Assembly (NCBI GenBank): GCA_030066795.1
Contig: JASJAW010000012.1
Coordinates: forward strand, 1-64,000
Origin: Dinoroseobacter sp.
GTDB lineage: Bacteria > Pseudomonadota > Alphaproteobacteria > Rhodobacterales > Rhodobacteraceae
Direction of reading: 5' to 3'
DNA length: 64,000 nt
Shown here: piece by piece, positions 34,661-43,845 of the stretch
How positions within the stretch are numbered: position 1 is the stretch's first letter
How the letters are laid out: each line of letters begins with the position of its first letter
Notes under the pieces: model-generated
The model's database searches: none
Told to the model about the DNA's origin: nothing
Seen by the model: the letters and a program-made list of their open reading frames with translations, nothing else
Made by a program: the position numbers and the translations under genes

Positions 34661-37600
34661 TTGGACCCAATTCGCTTTGCCATCGAACGCCCGATTGCCG
34701 TCATAGCAGCTGTTATCATGGCTGTGCTGTTCGGCATTTTGGCTCTGACCGCGATCCCGATCCAGTTGGCGCCCGATGTGCGCAAACCCATTGTCGTTGT
34801 GACAACGGACTGGCCGGGTGCTGCTCCAGCGGAGGTGGAGCGCGAGATCGTCAATCCGCAGGAAGAGGCGCTGCGCGGGCTTGAAGGGCTCGATATCATG
34901 ACCTCGCGATCGCAAACCGGCGAGGCTGAGATCACGCTCGAGTTCTCCACCGGAACCAATATGAGCCAGACCCTGCTGCTGGTTTCGAACCGGCTCGACC
35001 GTGTGGGCGATTATCCCGACGAGGCAAGTGAGCCATCGTTGGACACTTCTGGCGGAGATGACAGCCCAATCGCCTGGGTGATTTTCACTGCGCAGGAGGG
35101 CAACACGCGCTCGCTTCCTACCTATGGTGATTTCGTCGAGGACGTCGTGAAGGACCGTATCGAGAGGGTCGAAGGGGTTTCGGCGGTCAATGTTTTTGGG
35201 GGGGTGAGCCGCGAGCTTCAAATTGTTGTTGATCCCCGAAGGTTGGCAAATTTCGGTCTGACCGTGCCCGAGGTCGTGGGGCGGCTGCGCGCGGAGAATA
35301 TTTCGGTGTCTGCCGGGGATGTCGACGAGGGCAAGCGCCGCTATGTGGTGCGCGCCGAAGGCTCATTGGACACGGTCGAAGCCGTGGAAAGCGTTGTTTT
35401 ACGCACGGAAGCCGGTAGCGGTCGCTTGGGACGTGTTCTCGTCTCGGACGTCGCCAACGTGCAGTTCGGTTATGGCGAACCGCGCGCCCGCTTGCGTTTC
35501 AAAGGTGAGCCGGGATTGGCGTTCAACATCGTGCGGGAGCAGGGCGCAAACGTCATCGAAACAATGGAAGAAGTCCGCATTGTTCTGGCGGAGCTTCGTG
35601 AAGGACCTGTAGCCGCGCAAGGTCTGAACATGCGTCAGGTTTATGACGAGACGATTTACATTGAGGGCGCAATCCAGCTTGTCACGCAGAATATCTGGAT
35701 TGGTGGCGGGTTAGCCGCTCTGGTACTTTTGTTGTTCCTACGAAGCCCGAGGGCCACCCTCGTTGTTTCGCTTGCCATTCCTGTATCCATTGTAGCGACT
35801 TTCGTGGCTATGGCTGCAACGGGCCGAACGCTCAATGTCGTTAGCCTTGCGGGTATTGCCTTTGCCGTGGGTATGATCGTCGACGCGGCGATTGTGGTGC
35901 TGGAAAACATCTATCGACTGCGCGAACAAGGACTTCGGCGCAGCGAAGCGGCCTATCAGGGGGCAAAACAGGTTTGGGGCGCGATCCTTGTGTCCGCGCT
36001 GACAACGGTGCTCGTGTTTGTGCCGATCCTGATTATGGAGTTGGAGGCGGGTCAGCTTTTCCGCGACATCGCCGTGGCGATCTCCGTATCGGTCTTGTTG
36101 TCGCTTGTTGTGGCGGTGACGGTGATCCCGGCACTGTCCAAACGGCTTTTGAAAGACGGTGAGCAAAAAACGCTCCCATTGCCCGGGATCGATCATCTCG
36201 CCCGCGGCTTCAAGGCAATGGTGATGTGGTACGTCCGCATGACCGTACGGTTCCGAGCTTTGGGCCTCTTGATGGTCGCGCTCATCGCTGGCGGAGCGGC
36301 AGCGGCCACGATCTTGTTCCTGCCTCGACTAGAATACCTGCCCGAGGGGAACCGAAATCTGGTGTTCGGTCTGATAATTCCACCGCCCGGTTACAATCTT
36401 GATACCACCGAAACCATCGCCGAGCGGATCGAAAATGCCGCGCGGCCGATGTGGGAGGCGGCTCCTGCTCTAGTTACGCCGGAAGGCACACCCACGATCG
36501 ACAATTTCTTCTTCGTTGCAACACCTGGCAATTCCTTCGTTGGGGCTACCGCGCTTGACGGTCCGCGGGTCGCAGAACTCATCCCGCTCTTGTCCGGTCC
36601 CATTTTCGCAGAACCCGGAACGTTTGGCTTTATGACGCAACCGTCGCTCTTTGGACGCGGGGTTGGTGGTGGCCGGACCATTGAATTGAATGTCTCCGGG
36701 CAGGATCTTGAGGAGATTCTGGGGGTGGCCGGTCGTGCCGCCGGCATCGTGTCCGGTTTGCTGCCGCGCTCTGAAGGACATCAGTTTCGCCCGATCCCCG
36801 GCCTCGAACTGGGCGCTCCCGAGGTGCGCTTGGTACCAGACCGTCTTCGTCTGGCGGATGCAGGCGTCGACGCCGGGGCTCTTGCGGCGACGGTGGATGC
36901 GTATAACGATGGATTGCGCGTGGCGGAAATCACCGAAGGCGCGGATCGCCTTAACCTTGTGCTGAAAGGGGAGACTGCGACCGCCGTCGGGCTGCGCACG
37001 CAGGATGTGGGCGCGTACCCTGTTGTCACGCCATCCGGTGATATCGTGCCGGTTTCGGCTCTGGCTCAGGTTGTGGTCACGGCCGGGCCGACCGAGATAC
37101 GCCACCGGGACCGATTGCGCACAGTGACTTTGGAAGTCCGTCCGTCCGATGCATTGCCACTCGAAGCTGCAGTCGATTTGTTGCAGCGCGAGGTTGTCGA
37201 TGTGCTGGAGGAGCAGGGCTTGCCGCCGGGCATACGCCTGTCTGTGTCCGGCACGGCGGACCAGTTGAGCCAGACTTGGAATGCGATTCAAATCAACCTT
37301 GTAGTCGCACTGATCATCGTGTTCCTCGTGATGGCAATTCTGTTTGAAAGCTTCGTTCTGCCGCTTGTGATCCTGATATCTGTTCCGGTTGCCGCGGCAG
37401 GCGGTGTTGGGGGATTGGCGCTTCTAAATACCTATCAAGCTCAACCTCTTGATATGCTTACTCTATTGGGTTTTATTATCCTCGTTGGAATTGTGGTAAA
37501 CAACGCGATCCTAATCGTTCATCAGTCGCTGTTCCATTTGCGTGAGGAAGGGATGAGCCCTATCGACGCGATTGAAGAAGCGACGCGCAACCGTATTCGC

Positions 37601-37828
37601 CCGATCTTTATGTCGACGCTTACAAGTGTGTGTGGAATGCTGCCGCTTGTGATCTTTCCGGGCGAGGGGTCGGAGCTTTATCGTGGTCTTGGTGCTGTAG
37701 TTGTAGGCGGCCTCTCCATGTCGGCCTTCCTGACCTTGTTGACGGTTCCGCCGTTGCTGCGCTTGGCGTTGGTTGCGCCATCCCCGGAGGATGATGTGAA
37801 GACGCCCGTTGCTGCACCAGCGCAGTGA
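34661..37828 (+). CDS. RND efflux pump, inner-membrane subunit
   Basis: A 1055-residue AcrB-type proton-driven transporter, starting at TTG 34661 behind GGAG. It has the two-fold repeat with twelve membrane segments and two large periplasmic loops. The proton-relay helix reads GMIVDAAIVVLENIYR: one Asp instead of the AcrB pair VDDA, as in heavy-metal RND pumps. The second-half motif GIVVNNAILIVHQ and TSVCGMLPLVIFPGEGSE are present. The substrate cannot be deduced; drug-like efflux and metal efflux both remain open. Confidence 0.9.
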   Translation: MDPIRFAIERPIAVIAAVIMAVLFGILALTAIPIQLAPDVRKPIVVVTTDWPGAAPAEVEREIVNPQEEALRGLEGLDIMTSRSQTGEAEITLEFSTGTNMSQTLLLVSNRLDRVGDYPDEASEPSLDTSGGDDSPIAWVIFTAQEGNTRSLPTYGDFVEDVVKDRIERVEGVSAVNVFGGVSRELQIVVDPRRLANFGLTVPEVVGRLRAENISVSAGDVDEGKRRYVVRAEGSLDTVEAVESVVLRTEAGSGRLGRVLVSDVANVQFGYGEPRARLRFKGEPGLAFNIVREQGANVIETMEEVRIVLAELREGPVAAQGLNMRQVYDETIYIEGAIQLVTQNIWIGGGLAALVLLLFLRSPRATLVVSLAIPVSIVATFVAMAATGRTLNVVSLAGIAFAVGMIVDAAIVVLENIYRLREQGLRRSEAAYQGAKQVWGAILVSALTTVLVFVPILIMELEAGQLFRDIAVAISVSVLLSLVVAVTVIPALSKRLLKDGEQKTLPLPGIDHLARGFKAMVMWYVRMTVRFRALGLLMVALIAGGAAAATILFLPRLEYLPEGNRNLVFGLIIPPPGYNLDTTETIAERIENAARPMWEAAPALVTPEGTPTIDNFFFVATPGNSFVGATALDGPRVAELIPLLSGPIFAEPGTFGFMTQPSLFGRGVGGGRTIELNVSGQDLEEILGVAGRAAGIVSGLLPRSEGHQFRPIPGLELGAPEVRLVPDRLRLADAGVDAGALAATVDAYNDGLRVAEITEGADRLNLVLKGETATAVGLRTQDVGAYPVVTPSGDIVPVSALAQVVVTAGPTEIRHRDRLRTVTLEVRPSDALPLEAAVDLLQREVVDVLEEQGLPPGIRLSVSGTADQLSQTWNAIQINLVVALIIVFLVMAILFESFVLPLVILISVPVAAAGGVGGLALLNTYQAQPLDMLTLLGFIILVGIVVNNAILIVHQSLFHLREEGMSPIDAIEEATRNRIRPIFMSTLTSVCGMLPLVIFPGEGSELYRGLGAVVVGGLSMSAFLTLLTVPPLLRLALVAPSPEDDVKTPVAAPAQ

Positions 37829-37923
37829 TCTGTCGCTAATAAGCACCGCGCCTGTCGCTGTTGGCTTGATTGCCGCGCTTTACGGGTTTCTAGTGGGGCT
37901 CGGAACCAAAACCGGAGGCCCGG

Positions 37924-38190
37924 ATGCGCATTCCCTGTCCCTTGTGCGGCGACCGCGATTTGCGGGAGTTCAATTACTTGGGCGACAGCACCTATCTTGA
38001 CCGGCCAGAGTTGGGGGATTCGGACGGATATGATGCCTATCTCCATCTGCGTGCGAATCCAGCCGGACCCACGCGGGAATTGTGGTTCCACAACGGAGGC
38101 TGCGGTGCTTGGCTGGAAGTGGAGCGCAATACCGTAACCCATGAGATTACCGGCGCGCGGCTTGTCGCTGACACGGCGGAGCATGCCTGA
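37924..38190 (+). CDS. soxD: Sarcosine oxidase delta subunit
   Basis: An 88-residue zinc-binding subunit with CPLCGD at the start and WFHNGGCGAWLEVER later (Cys, Cys, His, Cys ligands). ATG 37924 follows GGAGGC. Its stop overlaps the soxA start by one base. The beta-subunit gene usually found just before it is absent; the RND pump lies there. Confidence 0.92.
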   Translation: MRIPCPLCGDRDLREFNYLGDSTYLDRPELGDSDGYDAYLHLRANPAGPTRELWFHNGGCGAWLEVERNTVTHEITGARLVADTAEHA

Positions 38191-41123
38191 TGCGGCTTCC
38201 CGGGGCTGGGCAGATCGACCGCGGACGTGTCATCAAGTTCCAATGGGATGACAAATGGATGTCCGGCTTTGGCGGCGACACACTGGCCTCGGCTCTTATG
38301 GCCAATGGCGTGCGGCTTGTTGGCCGGTCGTTCAAGTATCACCGCCCCCGAGGCGTTTGGGGCGCTGGCTCCGAAGAGCCCAACGCGCTGGTCGGTATCG
38401 GCAAGGGCGCAGCGCATGTCCCCAACACGCGTGCCACGCAGGTCGAGCTTTACGACGGGCTTTATGCCGTCAGCCAGAACCGCTGGCCGTCGCTGCGCTG
38501 GGACATGATGGAGGTCAATGACCTTGCTGCACCGTTTCTGGGCGCCGGGTTTTATTACAAGACCTTCATGTGGCCGCGCAGGTTCTGGGAAAAGCTCTAT
38601 GAGCCCGCGATCCGACGCGCGGCCGGGCTCGGACGCCTTTCAGGACGGCACAATCCGGATGCCTACGAGAAGGCCTTTGCAAGCTGTGATGTGCTGATCG
38701 TTGGTGCTGGTCCAGCAGGACTTACGGCCGCGCTCATCGCTGCGCGCGCAGGCGCAGATGTGATCCTCGCGGACGAAGACACACAGCCCGGCGGTGCTTT
38801 GCTGGCCAGTGACGAGGAAATCGACGGCGCGCCCGCGCGGGAGTGGGTCGCCGACATGCTGGGGAAACTGCAGGACACTGGCTGTGTCCGGTTCATGTCC
38901 CGAACGACTGTGACCGGGGCCTATGATGGCGGCACATTCGGTGCACTGGAGCGGGTCGGGTTGCATCTGGCCGACCCGCCGGAGCATCTGCCACGCGAGT
39001 GTTTCTGGCGCATCGCTGCGAAACGAGCGATCCTCTGTTCCGGTGCAAGCGAACGCCCCATTGCGTTTCAAGACAATGATCGTCCAGGCATCATGTCCGC
39101 GTCCGCGCTGGTTGCCTATGCCCGGCGCTGGCAAGTCAGCCCGGGTAAGCGGGTCGCGCTCTTTGGCTGCAACGATGGAATATACCAAGCGGCGCACGCA
39201 CTTCGCGATGCCGGGCTGGACTTAGTGGCCGTTATTGATCCGCGACCTGATGCGCCTGAGCACGCGGCCCTCCCACAAATCGGCGGTGGAAGCGTGACTG
39301 GGACACGCGGGCGCTATGGCTTGCGGCAAATTGAGGTCACGCAGAACGGCCAAGCTCGCTGGATCGATTGCGATGCGCTTGGTGTATCGGGGGGATGGAA
39401 CCCCAACATTCAAATTGCCTGTCATCTGGATGCTGCGCCGGTTTGGAACGCGGACCTTCAAGCCTTCATCAGCCCGGACGGTGCGGTGCCGGGACTGCGG
39501 GCCGCCGGCGCGGCTGCGGGTTCATTTTCCACCGCTCAGGCGATCAGCTCTGCGATGCATATGACGCGCGAGACACTTGCCGATCTGGGCAGACCCGTGC
39601 CCGATACCACGCTCCCAAAGGCTGCGGACAAAACGTATCGCGTCTCGCCACTCTTCGAGGTGCCTGTTACCCGGCGGGCATGGCTCGATCTGCAGAACGA
39701 CGTCACCACGAAAGACGTCAAACTCGCCGCGCGCGAGAACCTGCGCTCTGTGGAACATATGAAGCGCTATACGACGCAAGGCATGGCCCCAGACCAAGGG
39801 CGCTCGTCCAATGTCCTTGCGCTGGCCATTCTGGCCGATGCAACCGGCCGGTCCGTGCCAGAGACCGGGACGACCCGCTTTCGGCCGCCCTTCACGCCGG
39901 TGTCAATCGCCGCCATTGGAGCCGGAGCACAAGGGCAGGGGTTTGCTCCGAGGCGTCAAACTCCCAGCCACGCCGATGCCGCTTCGCGCCGAGCTCCGAT
40001 GCTCGAGCCAGGCTTATGGCTCCGGCCCGCGTATTACCCGCGCCCGGGTGACCGGTCCTGGCGCGAGGCCTGCGATCGGGAGGTCGGGTTCGTGCGCAAG
40101 GCCGTCGGTTTGTGCGATGTGTCGACCTTGGGCAAGATCGCCGTGCGGGGGCCCGACGCCGGAGCATTTCTGGACCTTGTGTACGCGGGTCGGATGTCGC
40201 GACTAAAGCCGGGCCGCGTCCGATATGGGCTGATGCTGCGCGAAGATGGAATGGTAATGGACGATGGCACCTGTGCGTGCCTCGCGCCCGATGAGTATCT
40301 GGTCACCACTACAACTGCTGCCGCGGGGCAGGTTTTCCAGCATCTTGAGTTTGTCCATCAGGCGCTGCGACCCAATATGCGGGTCCGGTTCACTTCCGTG
40401 ACTGACCAATGGGCGCAGTTTGCGATCGCGGGTCCCCGCGCCAGTGAGGCTCTGGAGGCCATCTGGGAAGAGCCGAAGATCGCCCGCGAATTACCCTTCC
40501 TTGGCACTGTTCCGGTTCCGGTGCAGGGCAGGGACGCGCGGCTTTACCGTATCTCTTTCTCGGGCGAATTGGGCTACGAGATCGCGGTGCCAGCAAGCGT
40601 TGGCCCCTTAGTTTATGCGCGCTTGGCGGAGAAGATAGAGGCGCTGGGCGGTGGGATCTACGGAATGGAAGCTCTGAACGTGTTGCGGATCGAGAAAGGA
40701 TTTGTCACTCACTCTGAGATCGATGGCCGTGTCACTCCGGGCGATCTTGGCTTGGCAGCGCTTGTGAAGAAAGATGCTGACTTCATCGGCGCAACCGCCC
40801 TTAAGCGTCCTGGCTTGCAGGATCCGATGCGCCCGCGTCTCGTAGGTCTGAGACCGGAAGACGGTTCCTCTGAGTTGCTCGCCGGGGCGCACCTCTTTGA
40901 ACAAGGCGCGGAACCCGTGCGTAAGAATTCGCAAGGACATATCAGCTCCGCCTGCGTTTCCCCAACTCTGGGTGTTCCGCTGGCTTTGGGTTTTTTGAGG
41001 GACGGCGCAGCGCGTATTGGGGCGAAGGTGAATATGGTCGACCATTTGCGCGCAAAGACCGTACGTTGCTGTGTCACCGAGCCTTGTGCCTTTGATCCGG
41101 ACGGAGGGCGGATGCGTGGCTGA
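38190..41123 (+). CDS. soxA: Sarcosine oxidase alpha subunit
   Basis: A 977-residue multidomain subunit. The N-terminal 2Fe-2S-fold-like region is at about residues 10-95. The dinucleotide-binding motif VLIVGAGPAGLTAALIAARA is near residue 170. A C-terminal aminomethyltransferase (GcvT-like) half runs from about residue 600, including FSGELGYEIAVPA. The complex oxidatively demethylates sarcosine to glycine and transfers the methyl to folate, part of glycine betaine breakdown. The start overlaps soxD. Confidence 0.93.
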   Translation: MRLPGAGQIDRGRVIKFQWDDKWMSGFGGDTLASALMANGVRLVGRSFKYHRPRGVWGAGSEEPNALVGIGKGAAHVPNTRATQVELYDGLYAVSQNRWPSLRWDMMEVNDLAAPFLGAGFYYKTFMWPRRFWEKLYEPAIRRAAGLGRLSGRHNPDAYEKAFASCDVLIVGAGPAGLTAALIAARAGADVILADEDTQPGGALLASDEEIDGAPAREWVADMLGKLQDTGCVRFMSRTTVTGAYDGGTFGALERVGLHLADPPEHLPRECFWRIAAKRAILCSGASERPIAFQDNDRPGIMSASALVAYARRWQVSPGKRVALFGCNDGIYQAAHALRDAGLDLVAVIDPRPDAPEHAALPQIGGGSVTGTRGRYGLRQIEVTQNGQARWIDCDALGVSGGWNPNIQIACHLDAAPVWNADLQAFISPDGAVPGLRAAGAAAGSFSTAQAISSAMHMTRETLADLGRPVPDTTLPKAADKTYRVSPLFEVPVTRRAWLDLQNDVTTKDVKLAARENLRSVEHMKRYTTQGMAPDQGRSSNVLALAILADATGRSVPETGTTRFRPPFTPVSIAAIGAGAQGQGFAPRRQTPSHADAASRRAPMLEPGLWLRPAYYPRPGDRSWREACDREVGFVRKAVGLCDVSTLGKIAVRGPDAGAFLDLVYAGRMSRLKPGRVRYGLMLREDGMVMDDGTCACLAPDEYLVTTTTAAAGQVFQHLEFVHQALRPNMRVRFTSVTDQWAQFAIAGPRASEALEAIWEEPKIARELPFLGTVPVPVQGRDARLYRISFSGELGYEIAVPASVGPLVYARLAEKIEALGGGIYGMEALNVLRIEKGFVTHSEIDGRVTPGDLGLAALVKKDADFIGATALKRPGLQDPMRPRLVGLRPEDGSSELLAGAHLFEQGAEPVRKNSQGHISSACVSPTLGVPLALGFLRDGAARIGAKVNMVDHLRAKTVRCCVTEPCAFDPDGGRMRG

Positions 41124-41673
41124 GCTTGCGACGATTGAGGAACTGATTGCACAAGGGCCACAGCGGGTAGGCCGGTGCGAACTGTCGTTCATACCACCGA
41201 TCCGGAAAACATGGCTCGCCCCTTGGCCAGGGGAGCAGGTCGCTTTTTCTGACGCCATGCAGAATGCGTTTGGTCTTGCTTTGCCCGCGTCAGGTGAGGT
41301 TCTTCGGGCCGGCACGGTGTCGGTGGTCTGGGTCGGGCGTGAGGCTGCCATTCTGCTTGAGGCCGAAGCCACTCCGGAACTGGCCGCTCATGGCGCAGTG
41401 GTTGACGTTTCTGACGGTTGGACGCGGATGCTTATCTCCGGAGAAGATGCAGTGCAGGTTCTCGCGCGGCTCTGTCCTGTAGACTTGCGGACCGAACTCT
41501 ATGCACAGGAAACGGCGCTCAGAACGCAGATTGGACATTTATCGGCGCTTGTTGTCGCGGGCCGCACGGATGGGGTTGAGCTTTGGGTCATGCGTTCATT
41601 TACGGCACACCTGCACGAGGAACTGGTGACCGCGATGGAAGGTATCGCTGCGCGGGCTGTGTCGCTGGGATAG
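41116..41673 (+). CDS. soxG: Sarcosine oxidase gamma subunit
   Basis: A 185-residue protein from GTG 41116, preceded by GGAGGGCGG and overlapping the soxA end by eight bases; the longer frame lies inside soxA. It is GcvT-fold-like, as the gamma subunit is (ISGEDAVQVLARLCPVDL). Confidence 0.88.
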   Translation: MAELATIEELIAQGPQRVGRCELSFIPPIRKTWLAPWPGEQVAFSDAMQNAFGLALPASGEVLRAGTVSVVWVGREAAILLEAEATPELAAHGAVVDVSDGWTRMLISGEDAVQVLARLCPVDLRTELYAQETALRTQIGHLSALVVAGRTDGVELWVMRSFTAHLHEELVTAMEGIAARAVSLG

Positions 41674-41722
41674 CTGCGATTGTACCCTTGCCGCCAGAGG
41701 TCGCTCGCCCGATATTAGATCT

Positions 41723-43705
41723 ATGAGTCTGCCACCGGGGTTTCTCGAAGAACTGCGCAGCCGCACCTCCATCGCGCAGGTGGCGGGACGTAAGCTTGTT
41801 TGGGACGCGCGCAAATCAAACCAAGGCAAAGGCGATCTGTGGGCGCCATGTCCTTTTCATCAGGAGAAGACCGCTTCATTTCATGTCGATGACCGCAAAG
41901 GATACTATTATTGCTTCGGTTGCCATGCGAAAGGCGATGCAATCTCTTTTGTGCGCGAGACCGAAAATGTCAGTTTTATTGAGGCGGTAGAGATTCTGGC
42001 TGGTGAGGCAGGCATGCAGATGCCAGCCCGGGATCCGAAAGCTGCGGAAAAAGCTGACCGCCGGTCGGAATTGGTCGAAGTGGTCGAACAGGCGGTGCAG
42101 TACTTCCGCCTGCAATTGTCCACCACAGCCGGGGCAGAGGCTCGCGCTTACCTTGAGAGGCGTGGACTGTCGGCGGAGGCTCAGGCTCGGTGGGAGTTGG
42201 GGTTTGCGCCGCAAGGCTGGCAGAACCTGTGGGACCATCTGCGGGGTAAGGGGATAGCCGAGGAAAAGCTCATGGCGACCGGGCTCGCCAAGCCGTCCTC
42301 GAAAGAAGGCGGAAAGCCTTATGATGTATTTCGCAATCGCATCATGTTTCCAATAAGGGATGCGCGCGGACGCGCGATCGCGTTTGGTGGGCGGGCCATG
42401 GATCCCGATGATCCAGCAAAGTACCTCAACTCTCCTGAGACAGAGCTGTTCGACAAAAGCCGGGTGCTCTTCAACCTGGCGCGGGCACGTGAAGCGGCCG
42501 GTAAGGGACAGCGGTTGGTGGTAGCTGAAGGCTACATGGATGTAATCGCACTGTCGGAGGCCGGATTTGGGGCTGCTGTGGCGCCGTTGGGTACTGCCGT
42601 CACGGAGCCTCAGCTCCAAATGATTTGGCGGATTGCCGAAGAGCCTGTGTTTGCGATGGATGGCGACAGGGCAGGGGTGCAGGCTGCCATGCGGGTCATG
42701 GACCTGGCGCTACCTCTATTGGAGGCGGGCAAAGCTATTCGCTTTTCGCTTCTTCCAGACAAGCAAGACCCGGACGACGTGATCAGCGCTGGTGGTCCGG
42801 AAGCGATGGAGGCCCAGCTGGCTGCAGCAAAACCGATGGTGCGCCTGCTTTGGCAACGCGCCACTGAGGGCAAGGTATTCGACAGCCCGGAGCGACGGGC
42901 AGCGTTGGACAAGGACCTCCGCGGCTCTATCTCCGCGATCCGCGACCCGTCGATTAAGCGCCACTATGGGGAGGAAGTTCGCCACCTGCGCGAAGATCTC
43001 TTCGGGTATTCTCAAAAGCGCAACGCTCCGGGCAAATCAGGCGCAAGCGGTTACGGCGGAGGACGACGCGGATCCGGTGCGCGACTTGCGGCTTTGCCGA
43101 CCGCTTCGGCGCGCGCCTCCGATCTCGCAAAAGCGGAGTCGACAGAAGCCTGGTTGCGTGAAGCGTTGGTTCTGGCTGTACTGGCCCGGCACCCAGCGAT
43201 GATTGCGGAATACGAAGATCATCTTCTGGAGCATAGCTTTCAGGACGCTGAACTCGGGCGATTGGCAGCGGCTTTGCTCTCTGCGCCAGACGGAGATCCG
43301 GAACTGCAGGGTCATCTGGAGGCAAAAGGCTGTTCTGGCAGTCTTGAAAGGCTGGTCAGCCACGCCCATTTGCGTATCGCCCCTGCGTTGCGCTTTGATG
43401 CAACTGCCGACCTTGTTCATCAGACCGTGTCGGAGACTTTTGCCAAGCTATCGGCGCAGCGAGGATGTGATCGGGAAATCTCAGAGGCATTGGACGAATT
43501 TGCGAGCCGGGAGGATGAGGGTCTGACTTGGCGACTTGCTCAGGCAGCTGAGGCCCGCAACCAAGCGGAACGCAGTTTTCAGGAGGATAAAACCGAATAT
43601 GAAGTTGCCGATAATGGTGCGCGACTCAGTCGTGATGAACGCGGCGCCCTTGACCAGTTGTTGAAGGGGATCACCTTCTCAAAAGGTGAGTCGCGGGGGG
43701 GCTGA
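41723..43705 (+). CDS. dnaG: DNA primase
   Basis: A 660-residue primase. The CHC2 zinc finger is Cys43, His46, Cys64, Cys67 (CPFHQEK and CFGC). The toprim core has VVAEGYMDVIALSEAGFGAA, catalytic Glu, and FAMDGDRAG with the D-x-D site. The C-terminal helicase-interaction domain is variable. It makes Okazaki primers at the fork. The pairing with rpoD 140 bases downstream is the usual macromolecular synthesis arrangement, here without rpsU. Confidence 0.96.
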   Translation: MSLPPGFLEELRSRTSIAQVAGRKLVWDARKSNQGKGDLWAPCPFHQEKTASFHVDDRKGYYYCFGCHAKGDAISFVRETENVSFIEAVEILAGEAGMQMPARDPKAAEKADRRSELVEVVEQAVQYFRLQLSTTAGAEARAYLERRGLSAEAQARWELGFAPQGWQNLWDHLRGKGIAEEKLMATGLAKPSSKEGGKPYDVFRNRIMFPIRDARGRAIAFGGRAMDPDDPAKYLNSPETELFDKSRVLFNLARAREAAGKGQRLVVAEGYMDVIALSEAGFGAAVAPLGTAVTEPQLQMIWRIAEEPVFAMDGDRAGVQAAMRVMDLALPLLEAGKAIRFSLLPDKQDPDDVISAGGPEAMEAQLAAAKPMVRLLWQRATEGKVFDSPERRAALDKDLRGSISAIRDPSIKRHYGEEVRHLREDLFGYSQKRNAPGKSGASGYGGGRRGSGARLAALPTASARASDLAKAESTEAWLREALVLAVLARHPAMIAEYEDHLLEHSFQDAELGRLAAALLSAPDGDPELQGHLEAKGCSGSLERLVSHAHLRIAPALRFDATADLVHQTVSETFAKLSAQRGCDREISEALDEFASREDEGLTWRLAQAAEARNQAERSFQEDKTEYEVADNGARLSRDERGALDQLLKGITFSKGESRGG

Positions 43706-43845
43706 CCCCAGATTAAAAGTTAAGTAAACACAGCTACAAGAGCGCGGGCCGAATCACTTTCAAACTGATTCGTTCTGAACGGGCACTACCTAGATTGATC
43801 GCAGTGAGTGTCGGCAAGACACTCCTCTGGACCAAGGATTATCGA

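Noticed and set aside
33896-35221. 441-residue minus-strand frame opposite the RND adaptor and pump
   Set aside because: Antisense to two well supported genes and without any recognisable domain.
43770-43795. GTTCTGAAC near the rpoD promoter as a LexA site
   Set aside because: It is a short palindrome, not the GTTC-N7-GTTC direct repeat, so LexA control of rpoD is not supported.
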